Shown here piece by piece: positions 8,396 to 17,555 of a stretch of 56,493 bases of DNA. The stretch spans positions 1-56,493 of the forward strand of contig JAKLIO010000003.1 of the NCBI GenBank assembly GCA_022709565.1. Direction: 5' to 3'. The notes under the pieces were generated by a model. The model was not told the origin of the DNA, did no database searches, and saw nothing but the letters and a program-made list of their open reading frames with translations. Source of the stretch: Patescibacteria group bacterium. GTDB lineage: Bacteria > Patescibacteriota > Minisyncoccia > Moranbacterales > GWC2-37-73. Position 1 is the stretch's first letter; each line of letters opens with the position of its first letter. The translations under genes were made by a program, and so were the position numbers.

Positions 8396-9349
8396 CTATT
8401 TCTTGTATTTTTCCACTTTGAAAAGATACATTTGTTCCTCGGTTATTTTGCGGTTAGATTTAATCATATCGGCGATGAGAGCAAATATAGCCAGCTGGAT
8501 TCCTAGAAAAATACTGATAGAAGAAAAAATTATGTAATTTCGGTAAGGTGTTATTTTAAAATCCTGAAAATAGTGAAATGCAAAAAATATCATGCCAATA
8601 AGTCCAAGCGAAATAAAAAATATTCCTGGCCAGCCAAAAAATTTGAGCGGGCGGACATCGCGGATGGCTTTTAGGATGATTTTAGTAGAGTTGCCAACGA
8701 ATTTCCAGATTGATTTGGTGATTTTTGCCTGCCGATTGTCAAAATAGAAAATCGTGATTGGTACCCAAACCAATTTCAGATCTTTTCCAACTGCATCAAT
8801 GATGGTTTCCTGCGTGTAAGTAAAATGCGTGTTGACTAGATTAAGCCTGAGCATTGTTTCTCGATTGTGCGCCCTGAATCCGCAGGTCAAATCGTTTGTT
8901 TCATGCCCCAGGAAAAAACCGATAACACCGGCAGCAAATTTATTAAGATTTTTTCTGATCCAAGGAATATTTTTAGCTTTAATTTCTCCAAACCTGTTGC
9001 CGATAACCATATCGGCCTTTCCTTTAAGGATGGGCTCTAAAAGGTTGGGTATCTCATCGGCGTCAAATTGTCCGTCAGCATCAATATTGACCATGATATC
9101 CGCGCCGTTTTCCAAAGAATTTTCAATAGCTCTTTTGAAAGAATAGGCCAAACGTCGGTTGGGCTTGTAAGAAACTATCAAATCAGCGCCAGCTTCCTTG
9201 GCTTTTTCTGCGGTTTTGTCCGTGGATCCGTCATCAATAACTTGAATAAGCACTTCATCAATGCCTGCAAATTGTCGGGGGATTTTTTTTATTGTTTCGG
9301 CTATTTTCTCTTCTTCATTATAAGCCGGAATGTTTATAATTAACTTCAT
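8396..9349 (-). CDS. Glycosyltransferase family 2, polyprenyl-phosphate sugar synthase type
   Basis: 317 aa. The GT-A domain has IPAYNEEEKI, VIDDGSTDKT and the DXD-type NIDADGQFDADE; the C-terminus has two membrane helices (about 238-258 and 272-295). This layout is typical of DPM1/GtrB-like enzymes that load a sugar onto polyprenyl phosphate for later use by GT-C enzymes, which fits the polytopic protein at 5196-7109. TCGFRAHNR matches the conserved acceptor region. Sugar identity is unknown. Confidence 0.88.
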   Translation of the reverse strand: MKLIINIPAYNEEEKIAETIKKIPRQFAGIDEVLIQVIDDGSTDKTAEKAKEAGADLIVSYKPNRRLAYSFKRAIENSLENGADIMVNIDADGQFDADEIPNLLEPILKGKADMVIGNRFGEIKAKNIPWIRKNLNKFAAGVIGFFLGHETNDLTCGFRAHNRETMLRLNLVNTHFTYTQETIIDAVGKDLKLVWVPITIFYFDNRQAKITKSIWKFVGNSTKIILKAIRDVRPLKFFGWPGIFFISLGLIGMIFFAFHYFQDFKITPYRNYIIFSSISIFLGIQLAIFALIADMIKSNRKITEEQMYLFKVEKYKK

Positions 9350-9356
9350 ATTGCTG

Positions 9357-9587
9357 TTATTGTTTCTTAATAATAAGTTTTGGATCTAAACAGTTGAAAT
9401 CGCACTTGGCATTTTTAGTTCCTTGCTCAACTAATTCTTTCGAGCATTGATTCAATCTTTCCTGGCAGACCACCTTGCTTTCGTTGAAATAATTCATGTT
9501 AACTTCATAGCCAAAATATCGCAAGACAAAAAATCCGACCACGGCAATTCCCACAAGCCAAACAATGAATTTTAAAAGATGAAACAT
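9357..9587 (-). CDS. Small membrane protein with four cysteines
   Basis: 76 aa: one N-terminal helix (residues 5-25), then a short soluble tail with cysteines in KVVCQERLNQCSKE and KCDFNCLDP, which could form two disulfides outside the cell. It ends 7 bp before the GT2 gene and so probably belongs to the same operon. I do not recognise a family. Confidence 0.65.
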   Translation of the reverse strand: MFHLLKFIVWLVGIAVVGFFVLRYFGYEVNMNYFNESKVVCQERLNQCSKELVEQGTKNAKCDFNCLDPKLIIKKQ

Positions 9588-9723
9588 ATGTTTAAAATGT
9601 CAAAATCTAAATGACAAATTTCCAATCAAGCTTAAATGACTAAATGTCAAATTAAGAATATCTTATCTTCCGCCGGTAGGCGGATTTATTTGTCATTAGA
9701 AATTGGTAATTTGAAATTTTATT
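9588..9723. repeat. Intergenic microrepeat tract with a GCCGGTAGGC palindrome
   Basis: Variants of CTAAATGACAAATTTCC fill the tract. It contains the palindrome TCCGCCGGTAGGCGGA (9669-9684), whose core GCCGGTAGGC is shared with 33615-33630. Confidence 0.75.
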
Positions 9724-11004
9724 CTAGTGTCCTATTCCTTTATACAGTATACCATGTTTTTCTATTTCTTCCTTATTGAGAGCGTTCATGCCGTCGACAA
9801 GCACTTTGATGCCGTGTTTTTTGAAGAGGGCAGGGTCAATTTCCAAAAACTCTTTGTGATTGGTGGCTAAAATCAATGCGTCTGATTTTTCCAGCAGTTC
9901 TTCTAGTGAGGTAGCAGTCGAGTGTTCTTTAGTGTGCGGATCGAAAATAAGAACATTAGCCTCATGACGTTTCAAATGATTGACTATTTTAATGACCGGC
10001 GATTCGCGAAGATCAGCAATGTTGGCTTTGTAGGAGATACCCAGAATTCCTATATTCGTTCCATTAAGCGGCATTTTAACTTTATTTAAGGCATCCTGTA
10101 AGATTTCCACAGTATATTCCGGCATGGAGTTGTTGACTTTGCGGGCAATTTTCAAAAATTCATGATCAAAGCCGGAAGCCTTGGCTCTTTCAATAAGATA
10201 ATATGGATCAACCGGGATGCAGTGTCCGCCAACCCCACGGCTTGGCCAGTGTGGCATAAAAGCAAAGGGTTTGGTGGAAGCACCTTTGATCACGTCAACA
10301 ATATCAATATCCAATACATCAAAAGATTTTGCCAATTCATTTACGAAAGCCAGATTGATGTCGCGGAAAGAATTTTCCATAATTTTGACGGCTTCGGCTT
10401 CGCGGATCGATTTCATTGGCATAATTTGTCCGTCAATGACTTTTTCATAAAATTCTACGGCTTGCTCCAAACCTTTCTTAGTGAAAGAACCAACAACGCG
10501 GGGAATGTTGGTGACATTCCATTTCGGATCTCCTGGGTTGATTCTTTCCGGGCAATGGGCTAATTCATAATCTTTTCCGATAGTAAAACCAGCTTCATCA
10601 AACATCGGCTTGATGACTTCTTCGCAAACTCCAGGATTGATGGTGGATTCTATGATAACCAGCTGTCCTGAATTTAAATTTTTTACTATAGATTCATTGG
10701 CGACTTTTACCGGCGTGAGATCGGGATAGTAGTTTTCATCAATTGGAGTTGGAACGCACATGATGACAATGTCGCATTTCTTGATTATGGACGGATCGTC
10801 GGTAGCGGTAAGTTTTACTTTTGGCAGATTTTCTACCAAAAATTCTTCATTGATGGTTGTTTTGCCGGCGTTAATGAGGTCATTTTTCTTGGTGTCGTTT
10901 TCCAGGCCGTAAACTTCATAGCCTTTGATGGCGCATTGAACGGCGAGTGGAAGTCCGACATAACCGAGACCGATAATGCAGACTTTTTGAGATTTGTTTT
11001 CCAT
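9724..11004 (-). CDS. Nucleotide-sugar dehydrogenase (UDP-glucose/UDP-ManNAc 6-dehydrogenase family)
   Basis: 426 aa. An N-terminal Rossmann motif (CIIGLGYVGLPLA), the central PERINPG and EAVKIMENSFRDINLAFVNE helix (in part), and the catalytic cysteine in GVGGHCIPVDPYYL are diagnostic. The enzyme oxidises C6 of a UDP-sugar to the uronate with two NAD+. The sequence around the Cys looks more like the WecC/TviB branch than hexose Ugd, but the substrate is not certain. It heads the minus glycan arm, with its own promoter at 11038-11066. Confidence 0.92.
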   Translation of the reverse strand: MENKSQKVCIIGLGYVGLPLAVQCAIKGYEVYGLENDTKKNDLINAGKTTINEEFLVENLPKVKLTATDDPSIIKKCDIVIMCVPTPIDENYYPDLTPVKVANESIVKNLNSGQLVIIESTINPGVCEEVIKPMFDEAGFTIGKDYELAHCPERINPGDPKWNVTNIPRVVGSFTKKGLEQAVEFYEKVIDGQIMPMKSIREAEAVKIMENSFRDINLAFVNELAKSFDVLDIDIVDVIKGASTKPFAFMPHWPSRGVGGHCIPVDPYYLIERAKASGFDHEFLKIARKVNNSMPEYTVEILQDALNKVKMPLNGTNIGILGISYKANIADLRESPVIKIVNHLKRHEANVLIFDPHTKEHSTATSLEELLEKSDALILATNHKEFLEIDPALFKKHGIKVLVDGMNALNKEEIEKHGILYKGIGH

Positions 11005-11037
11005 AAAAAATGTTATTGTTTATAGTTTACCTTTCAT

Positions 11038-11066
11038 ATAGTAAAGCATTTTGGAAGTTTATACAA
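11038..11066 (-). promoter_or_regulatory. Promoter of the nucleotide-sugar dehydrogenase operon
   Basis: On the minus strand TTGTAT (11066-11061), a 17-nt spacer and TACTAT (11043-11038), about 30 bp upstream of the start codon. Confidence 0.6.
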
Positions 11067-11098
11067 GACAGCAGCTTTTCGTTTTGGCCGAAATGGGG

Positions 11099-11104
11099 TA
11101 CAAT
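11099..11104 (+). promoter_or_regulatory. Possible -10 box giving a leaderless message
   Basis: TACAAT lies 8 nt before ATG 11113, so transcription would begin at or next to the start codon. No Shine-Dalgarno sequence is present. The -35 (TTTTCG region) is weak. Confidence 0.35.
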
Positions 11105-11112
11105 TGAAGCAT

Positions 11113-12279
11113 ATGATTATAGGAATAAATGCGTCGTTTGTGCGCAAACAAAATACGGGGATAGGGCAGGTGACACTTAACTTTCTGCGAAAGTTAAGTG
11201 AGTTAAAAGTTCAAAGTGGAAAGTTAAAAGATGTTGAACTCTTTTTGTATCTGGAGGAAAAATTGCCGAAGGACATTAAACTGCCGAAAAATTTCAAAAC
11301 AAGGGTTTTTTTGCCTAAATATAAACGCGATGACCTAATCCGGAAAATTTGGTGGGAAAATTATCTTTTGCCAAAAAAAATCAAAGAGGACAAATGTGAT
11401 GTTTTTTTAAGCCTCTATCAATCGGCTACTATTATAAAAGATGCAAAGCATATCATGCTGGTTCATGATATTATTCCCAAGCTTTTTCCTAAGTATCTTA
11501 ATAATCTGCGCAAAAAAATATATCAGATGCTGGTTCACAGCGCGATCAAAAAAGCAGATAAGATTATTAGTATTTCACATCGGACCGAAAAAGATTTGAT
11601 TCAACACCTGAGCATTGATGCTGCCAAAATAAGCGTGGCTTATATTGACGTGGATGAAATTTATAAAAAAGAAGTTTTGGAAAAAGAAAGCCAAAGAGTG
11701 CTGAGAAAATACAAATTAAAACCCGGTTATATTCTGGCGGGCGGGGGATTGGAAGTTCGTAAAAACATCAAAGGCGTTCTTGAGGCCTATAAAATATTGC
11801 AAGAAAAATATGGCCAAGCCGGCTGGGTTCCAAAACTGGCAGTTTATGGAAAACTGATGCCAGAACTAGCTCCCCTCGTGACTGACGCGGAAAAAATCGC
11901 TAATGAATTGGGAATTAAAAAAAATGTGAAACTTTTGGATTGTGTTCCGCAAAATGATTTGCCGGTTTTATATAAAAATGCTAGCGTGTTTGTCTACCCG
12001 TCTTTTTATGAGGGTTTCGGGATGCCTGTTTTGGAAGCCATGAATCAGGGCACGCCAGTCTTAACATCCAAAACGTCATCACTCCCGGAAGTTGGCAGTG
12101 ATGCGGTGCTCTACTGCGATCCGGAAAAATCGGATGATATTGCAGCGGTAATCAGGAATATTTTAAACAATAATCATATCAAAGCCGCGCTTTCCCTGAA
12201 AGGCAAAGAGAGAGCCACGCATTTTTCGTGGAATAAATTCGTGGGGAAAGTAATGAATATAATAAAAGGCTTAAGCTAA
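11113..12279 (+). CDS. Glycosyltransferase family 4
   Basis: 388 aa from ATG at 11113 (MIIGINASFVRKQNTGIGQV); a TTG nine bases upstream is less likely. LVHDIIPKLFP, the ISISHRTEKDL helix, GGGLEVRKN and YPSFYEGFGMPVLEAMNQG are GT4 donor-site features. Residues about 27-39 (LRKLSELKVQSGK) are encoded by an AAGTTAAAAGTTCAAAGT-type microrepeat, which seems to have expanded inside the frame. It opens the plus-strand glycan arm. Confidence 0.9.
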   Translation: MIIGINASFVRKQNTGIGQVTLNFLRKLSELKVQSGKLKDVELFLYLEEKLPKDIKLPKNFKTRVFLPKYKRDDLIRKIWWENYLLPKKIKEDKCDVFLSLYQSATIIKDAKHIMLVHDIIPKLFPKYLNNLRKKIYQMLVHSAIKKADKIISISHRTEKDLIQHLSIDAAKISVAYIDVDEIYKKEVLEKESQRVLRKYKLKPGYILAGGGLEVRKNIKGVLEAYKILQEKYGQAGWVPKLAVYGKLMPELAPLVTDAEKIANELGIKKNVKLLDCVPQNDLPVLYKNASVFVYPSFYEGFGMPVLEAMNQGTPVLTSKTSSLPEVGSDAVLYCDPEKSDDIAAVIRNILNNNHIKAALSLKGKERATHFSWNKFVGKVMNIIKGLS

Positions 12280-12287
12280 TACAGAAG

Positions 12288-13901
12288 GTGACTGAATATT
12301 TTGAAAATTTTATAAATAATTTGCAAGGTAAAACGACCAAAATTTACCTTATTTTAGCTAATATTATTTTGGTTATTTTTGCTATTTGGTTTTCTAATAT
12401 CGGTCTTTTGCCTTTTGCTAATGTTAGTGATTTTTTGGTTTTCGCCGGTTTAGGACTGCTTTTGGCCATTTATCGTCCGGGTTGGACATTTGTGCTTTTT
12501 ATTGGATCGCTGGCGCTGGAAAATATTAATTTAGCTCCAAGTGTTTTTGGTTTATCTTTGCGTCCCTACCAATTTCTGGGCGCCATCACGATCATAGCTC
12601 TGATTATGCGTTTGGCAGCCAAAAGACTGCCGCTTCCGGCTGGGGAATTTTTTCCAAAATTCAAATGGTTTGACGCCTTGCCGATCATTTTTACTATTGG
12701 CGGATTTTTAAGCAGTCTCGTTTTTGGAGCAGGATTCAAACAGGCAATAGTTGCTTTGTCTTTTGTGGCTTTGTATTTTCTCACCAGAATATATATTCAA
12801 TCATTCGATGATCTTAAAAGAATACTGCCGTTTTTTCTAAGCAGTGGCTTCGTAGTTGCGCTGTACGGAATTTTGCAAAACATTCTTTTCATAAGTGGCA
12901 GAAATGCTTTTGAGGCAATGCCGGGCCGTCCCAATGGAACTTTTTCAGAACCGGATTGGTTTGGCATTTTTCTGGTTTTTGTTTTGGCAATAATATTTTC
13001 TATTATTTATCATTTTAAAAATACGAAATACGAGATACGAGATACGAAATACTTTCTGCTAGTTGCTAGTTGCTGGTTACTGATTACTATAGCATTTATC
13101 GCTTTAATTTTAACTGTGAGCAGGAGTGCGTGGCTGGGAGCTGTGTTTGTGACAATCGTATTTTTAAAAATAATGCTGACTAATGCCTCTTTCGGGCTGT
13201 CGAATTGGGATTGGAAAAAATTCCTTTATTCTCTTGGGGGCATGGCAACAGTAATAATTATTAGTATTGGTAGTGTGTATATTTTTAGCTTATCCAGATT
13301 TCAGATTGGAAGTCGCGCCGCGAGCACTGGCGGACTCCAAAAAATTACGATTGCCTGCCAAAGCGAATCAGTAAAGACTGTTCCGGAAAAAATTAATAAT
13401 ATAGAAGAGTTGGCGGAATATGGCTGCCGGCATATAAATCTAGAAGAGATTGAGCAGGAAAAAAATGCTGGCAACATTGTGCAAGAAATTTATCGTCCGG
13501 ATCCAAACATAAATATTCGAGCTGATATTTATCGGAAATCATGGGAACAAATCAAACAGCATCCGGTTTTTGGAATCGGGTGGGGGACTATCAGCCAAAT
13601 CTTGGGCACTGATGAGCGCGGTGCCGGACTCAATGCCAGCAATATATTTTTGGAAACATGGCTGGGCTCCGGATTGCTTGGAATCTTATCTTTTGCTATC
13701 TTGCTGATATATATATTTATCAAAGTTGCCTTAGAGCTGTTACGAGAAAAAACGGAGGATAAAACAATTGCGCTATTTTTAATGCTTGGATTTGTCGCGA
13801 TTATTGTGCCAAACCTTTTCAATTCAGGCATATTTCTGGGTTTTGTTTGGGTTTTTTTGGCAATAGCCAATGGTTTGATAAATACTAAAAATAATTGTTA
13901 A
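12288..13901 (+). CDS. O-antigen ligase/polymerase-like polytopic protein
   Basis: 537 aa from GTG at 12288; the start is uncertain because AGAAGG abuts the GTG. About 10-12 helices, with a large external loop (about 350-435) ending in RADIYRKSWEQIKQHPVFGIGWGT (shown in part), the hallmark of the Wzy_C/WaaL family that ligates or polymerises lipid-linked glycan outside the membrane. Residues about 245-267 come from two microrepeat classes (13019-13088), and the repeat-coded part runs into a membrane helix. It follows a GT4 gene by 8 bp. Confidence 0.83.
   Translation: MTEYFENFINNLQGKTTKIYLILANIILVIFAIWFSNIGLLPFANVSDFLVFAGLGLLLAIYRPGWTFVLFIGSLALENINLAPSVFGLSLRPYQFLGAITIIALIMRLAAKRLPLPAGEFFPKFKWFDALPIIFTIGGFLSSLVFGAGFKQAIVALSFVALYFLTRIYIQSFDDLKRILPFFLSSGFVVALYGILQNILFISGRNAFEAMPGRPNGTFSEPDWFGIFLVFVLAIIFSIIYHFKNTKYEIRDTKYFLLVASCWLLITIAFIALILTVSRSAWLGAVFVTIVFLKIMLTNASFGLSNWDWKKFLYSLGGMATVIIISIGSVYIFSLSRFQIGSRAASTGGLQKITIACQSESVKTVPEKINNIEELAEYGCRHINLEEIEQEKNAGNIVQEIYRPDPNINIRADIYRKSWEQIKQHPVFGIGWGTISQILGTDERGAGLNASNIFLETWLGSGLLGILSFAILLIYIFIKVALELLREKTEDKTIALFLMLGFVAIIVPNLFNSGIFLGFVWVFLAIANGLINTKNNC
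13019..13088 (+). repeat. Microrepeat tracts inside a coding sequence
   Basis: Four or more ATACGAAATACGAG units (13019-13052) are followed by CTAGTTGCTAGTTGCTGG and TTACTGATTACT (13057-13088). Both classes occur elsewhere in intergenic positions. Here they stay in frame within the O-antigen-ligase-like gene. Confidence 0.8.
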
Positions 13902-13911
13902 CCGAAAAATT

Positions 13912-14277
13912 ATGAACAAGAAAGGCGTTATTATTGGATTAATTGTTGCTATTTTAATTTTTTTAGGCGGTGGTTATTATATAAAAAATAGTCCTGGCAG
14001 CACGAGACTGACTTGGGATGCCAACAAAGAACCAAACATTGCCGGCTACAAAATTTATTATGGAACATCGCCCCGAACCGGCAATTGTCCAAAAGGCGGC
14101 TATGAAAATAAGGTAGATGCCGGCAATAAAACGGATTATACGATAGATGGCCTCAAAAGGAACACTAAATATTACTTTTCCATTACCAGCTATAATTCCG
14201 AAGGCAAAGAAAGTTGTTTTTCGGATGAAGTCAATAAAAAGGTAGACATTATTAATTGGAAATTCTGGAAGAAATAA
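13912..14277 (+). CDS. Membrane-anchored fibronectin type III domain protein
   Basis: 121 aa: N-terminal anchor (about 5-25), then one FN3 domain with the typical RLTWDANKEPNIAGYKIYYG (20 residues) and YTIDGLKRNTKYYFSI strands. Two cysteines (NCPKGG, SCFSDE) could pair. FN3 domains serve as extracellular interaction modules. It sits between the ligase-like gene and a GT4 gene with 10-18 bp gaps, so it is part of the glycan operon. Its ligand is unknown. Confidence 0.82.
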   Translation: MNKKGVIIGLIVAILIFLGGGYYIKNSPGSTRLTWDANKEPNIAGYKIYYGTSPRTGNCPKGGYENKVDAGNKTDYTIDGLKRNTKYYFSITSYNSEGKESCFSDEVNKKVDIINWKFWKK

Positions 14278-14295
14278 ACATGCAAGCGAAAAAAC

Positions 14296-15450
14296 ATGGC
14301 AAGGATTGGAATTGATATCAGGTTAATAGGCAAAAAGAGAACCGGTGACGAGGTTGTCATTTTTAATTTGGTTAAAAATATGGCCCAAATGGATGCGGAT
14401 AACGAATTTGAATTGTTTACGGATATTGCGGATGAAAAAATATTAAAAGAAATTTCTGAGCAGTTAGGAATTACCGGAAAGAATAATTTTAAAATAGTTT
14501 CTTTGCCGGCAAAAAATAAATTCACCTGGAATCTATGGACATTGCCGAAATATCTTCGTCAAAATCCGGTTGATGTTTATCACACACAATATATTACGCC
14601 TTGGTTTGTTCCGAAAAAAATAAAAATCGTGACAATTGTGCACGATATTTCCTTCAATTTTTTTCCGCAATTCATAAAATTTTCCGATTTATTTTTTCTT
14701 AAAGCATTGATTCCAATAAGCCTCAAAAGATCGGATAAAATCGTGGGCGTTTCGCAGTTTACCCGTGATGAAATCATAAAATTTTATAATATCAATCCGG
14801 AAAAAGTCGACTATATTTACGACGCAGTCGGCGACGAATTTTTGAGTCCGCCGGCCGGCGAAGAAGTTTCTGAAGAAAAAATTGCGGAAGTGAGAAAAAA
14901 ATATGATCTGCCGGAAAAATTTATTTTATATATGGGAACGCTGCAGCCAAGAAAAAACATTCCGCAGCTTATTGATGCTTATGCGGCAACTAAAAATAAG
15001 CTTGGTGGAATCAAATTGGTTATTTGCGGAAATCGTCAGGCCTATAATTTTGACAAGAAAATTGACGAAGCAGTCGCTAAAAATAATTTAAGCGAAGAAG
15101 TTTTTTTTCCGGGATATATAGATGAAAAAGACAAACGGCTTGTTTTTGCGGCAGCGCAGGCTTTCATCTTTCCGTCATTGTATGAAGGTTTTGGCATACC
15201 AGTTTTGGAAGCTATGAGTCAAAAGGTTCCGGTTTTAGCTTCAGACATACCCAGCTTGAAAGAAATCGCTGGTCAGGGCGCATTATATTTCGATACAACA
15301 TCGGTTGCTGATTTTTCACAGAAGCTGTATGATATTTGTGTTAACAATGATCTTAGGGCGCAGCTGATCCAATCAGGCATGGCAAGAATCAACTTTTTTT
15401 CTTGGAAAAATTCAGCCCAAAAGATGCTTGCAATATATCGTAAATTATAG
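14296..15450 (+). CDS. Glycosyltransferase family 4
   Basis: 384 aa. GIDIRLIGKKRTGDEV acceptor loop, VHDISFNFFP, IVGVSQFTRDEI, GTLQPRKN and FPSLYEGFGIPVLEAMSQK (donor site) make a typical mannosyltransferase-like GT4. It probably adds a sugar to the lipid-linked glycan in the cytoplasm; linkage and sugar are not readable from sequence. Confidence 0.9.
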   Translation: MARIGIDIRLIGKKRTGDEVVIFNLVKNMAQMDADNEFELFTDIADEKILKEISEQLGITGKNNFKIVSLPAKNKFTWNLWTLPKYLRQNPVDVYHTQYITPWFVPKKIKIVTIVHDISFNFFPQFIKFSDLFFLKALIPISLKRSDKIVGVSQFTRDEIIKFYNINPEKVDYIYDAVGDEFLSPPAGEEVSEEKIAEVRKKYDLPEKFILYMGTLQPRKNIPQLIDAYAATKNKLGGIKLVICGNRQAYNFDKKIDEAVAKNNLSEEVFFPGYIDEKDKRLVFAAAQAFIFPSLYEGFGIPVLEAMSQKVPVLASDIPSLKEIAGQGALYFDTTSVADFSQKLYDICVNNDLRAQLIQSGMARINFFSWKNSAQKMLAIYRKL

Positions 15451-15497
15451 CATAATCATAGAGATTGTTTTTAATTAATAATAAATCAGAAATAATT

Positions 15498-16712
15498 ATG
15501 GGAAGTTACCAACAGGATTCAAAAAGTCCTATCATACAAAAAAAGAAAAAAAGATGGCTAGTGCCATTTTTAGTTGTTGTGGCGATCATTGTGGGTATAG
15601 CAGGTTTTTTCGCTTGGAAAGCCGGCTTTACTTTGAGCAAGATTTCTACTGATGGCAAGAATGGGCTGTTTGAGACCCTAACACGTTCTCTTCCGGGAGT
15701 TGAAAATAAGGTAAAAGGCGAAGAAGAAGGCCGTATTAATATTGCGCTTTTGGGGATGCGGGGCGAAAACGTTATTGGTGGCGGAACACTGGCTGACACT
15801 ATTATGGTCTTAAGTGTTATACCAAAGGAAAACAAAGTTTCGTTAGTGTCTGTGCCGAGAGATTTATGGGTAAAAAACCCGGGAACTGAAAGTTACAGTA
15901 AAATAAACGCAGTTCATGCCTATGGTGAAGAAAACGGAAAACAGCAGGGACTTTCACAAATGGAAAAAGTTTTGGAGGAAGTTCTGGGTTTGCCGATTCA
16001 TTATGCTGTGAAAATTGACTTCAAGGGATTTAAAGAATTGATTGATGTGATTGGTGGTGTGCAAATCACGCTGGACAAACCTTTCGAGGAGGGCGTGCAA
16101 TTTAATAAGCCCCACGTTTGTGATTCCTTTTTCACTATTCCAACGGGAGAATATGAAAATAAAACAGTAAAATATTTCAGTGAATTTTCACGTACTTATA
16201 AAACGCGAATAGTCGAGAGTTATCCTTTGTGCACAGCGCCACCTAATACATTGGAATGTGGAGGAAATTTCAAATTAGATGCCGGTACGCAAACCTTGAA
16301 TGGTAATCAAGCCTTATGTTTTGCGCGTTCTCGCGAGACATCCAGTGACTTTGAAAGAGCCAAGCGTCAACAAATAATCATCCAAAAAATTCAGGAAAAA
16401 ATCATAAGCATTGGAACAATGAGCGATTTTGGCAAAGTAAATGCCATGTTGGACAATCTTGGCAACAATGTAAAAACGGATTTGCAGGCTTGGGAAATGA
16501 AAAGGCTGTATGATTTGTATAAAGGTATGCAGAATATACAGGTAGTTCAGCGTGTTCTTGAAGCTTCAGAAGAAGGGTTGCTTTATTTCCCGGAAACGAC
16601 TCCGGAGAAGGGTTCCATCCTATCGCCGATTGGAGATAATTATGATAAAATCCATGAAATGTTCAAAAACATCTTCACGCTTCCGGAACAATCTGATATC
16701 AATCCGAGATAA
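15498..16712 (+). CDS. LytR-CpsA-Psr (LCP) family glycopolymer transferase
   Basis: 404 aa from ATG 15498; the TTG at 15465 is in the leader and rejected. A basic N-terminus, one membrane helix (about 21-40), then the LCP domain: NIALLGMRG, LADTIMVLSV, SVPRDLWV and the arginine-rich FARSRETSSDFERAKRQQ. LCP enzymes attach lipid-linked glycopolymers to peptidoglycan. The position between glycosyltransferases fits attachment of the polymer made by this cluster. A Cys-containing insertion lies around HVCDSFF...PLCTAPPN. Confidence 0.92.
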   Translation: MGSYQQDSKSPIIQKKKKRWLVPFLVVVAIIVGIAGFFAWKAGFTLSKISTDGKNGLFETLTRSLPGVENKVKGEEEGRINIALLGMRGENVIGGGTLADTIMVLSVIPKENKVSLVSVPRDLWVKNPGTESYSKINAVHAYGEENGKQQGLSQMEKVLEEVLGLPIHYAVKIDFKGFKELIDVIGGVQITLDKPFEEGVQFNKPHVCDSFFTIPTGEYENKTVKYFSEFSRTYKTRIVESYPLCTAPPNTLECGGNFKLDAGTQTLNGNQALCFARSRETSSDFERAKRQQIIIQKIQEKIISIGTMSDFGKVNAMLDNLGNNVKTDLQAWEMKRLYDLYKGMQNIQVVQRVLEASEEGLLYFPETTPEKGSILSPIGDNYDKIHEMFKNIFTLPEQSDINPR

Positions 16713-16727
16713 ATAACTTGCTTTAAC

Positions 16728-17537
16728 ATGGAACTTTCTATTATTGTTACGAATTATAAGAATCCGGAACTTCTCAGGGTTTGTTTGGATTCAATAAAAA
16801 AAGGCATAACCGGAATTGACTCCGAGCTTATTGTAGCTGACAGTGAAACACAGGAAGACACAACCATAATGATGCGTGAAGAATATCCGGATGTTATTTT
16901 TTTTCCTTTTGAAAAAAATGTTGGTTTTCAGGCATTACTTAAAAAAGGCATTGAAAACAGCCAGGGAAAACATCTGCTTTTGCTTAATGGAGATATTATA
17001 GTCAATCCGGGTTCAATTGAAAAAATGTTGGAATATCTAAAAAGCAATGAAGATGTCGGCATGGTTGGTCCGAAACTTCTAAATTTTAACGGAACTCTCC
17101 AATATTCTTGTTCGCGCTTTTACAAGCCAAAGACAATATTGTATAGAAGAACTTTTTTAGGCAGGTTTCCATTTGCAAAAAAACATTTAGACTGGTTTTT
17201 AATGAAGGACTATGATCACGCTTCGCCTAAAGAAGTTGATTGGCTGATGGGGAGTGCGCTGATGGTTTCCCGCAAGGCTTTGGAAAAAGTTGGACCCATG
17301 GATTCCCAGTATTTTATGTATTTTGAAGATGTTGATTGGTGCCGCAGATTTTGGGAAAATGGTTATAAAGTTGTATATTATCCTCTTGCAAGCATGCATC
17401 ATTATCACGGCAAGGGAAGCGCCAAAGGGGGAGTTATAAAGTCGCTTCTTTCCAGCCGATTGACATGGATCCATATTTCTAGCGGTTTCAAATATTTTAA
17501 AAAGTTTTTAGGAAAACCTCTGCCGACTCATAATTAA
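16728..17537 (+). CDS. Glycosyltransferase family 2 (rhamnosyltransferase-like)
   Basis: 269 aa. The GT-A start is SIIVTNYKNPELL, with LNGDIIVNPGS as the DXD region, GPKLLNFNGTLQYSC and the WLMGSALMVSRKALEKVGPMD segment common in WbbL-type rhamnosyltransferases. The complete dTDP-rhamnose gene set at 42754-48462 could supply the donor; this link is inference. 15 bp after the LCP gene. Confidence 0.88.
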   Translation: MELSIIVTNYKNPELLRVCLDSIKKGITGIDSELIVADSETQEDTTIMMREEYPDVIFFPFEKNVGFQALLKKGIENSQGKHLLLLNGDIIVNPGSIEKMLEYLKSNEDVGMVGPKLLNFNGTLQYSCSRFYKPKTILYRRTFLGRFPFAKKHLDWFLMKDYDHASPKEVDWLMGSALMVSRKALEKVGPMDSQYFMYFEDVDWCRRFWENGYKVVYYPLASMHHYHGKGSAKGGVIKSLLSSRLTWIHISSGFKYFKKFLGKPLPTHN

Positions 17538-17555
17538 ATTTCAAATAAACAGACT

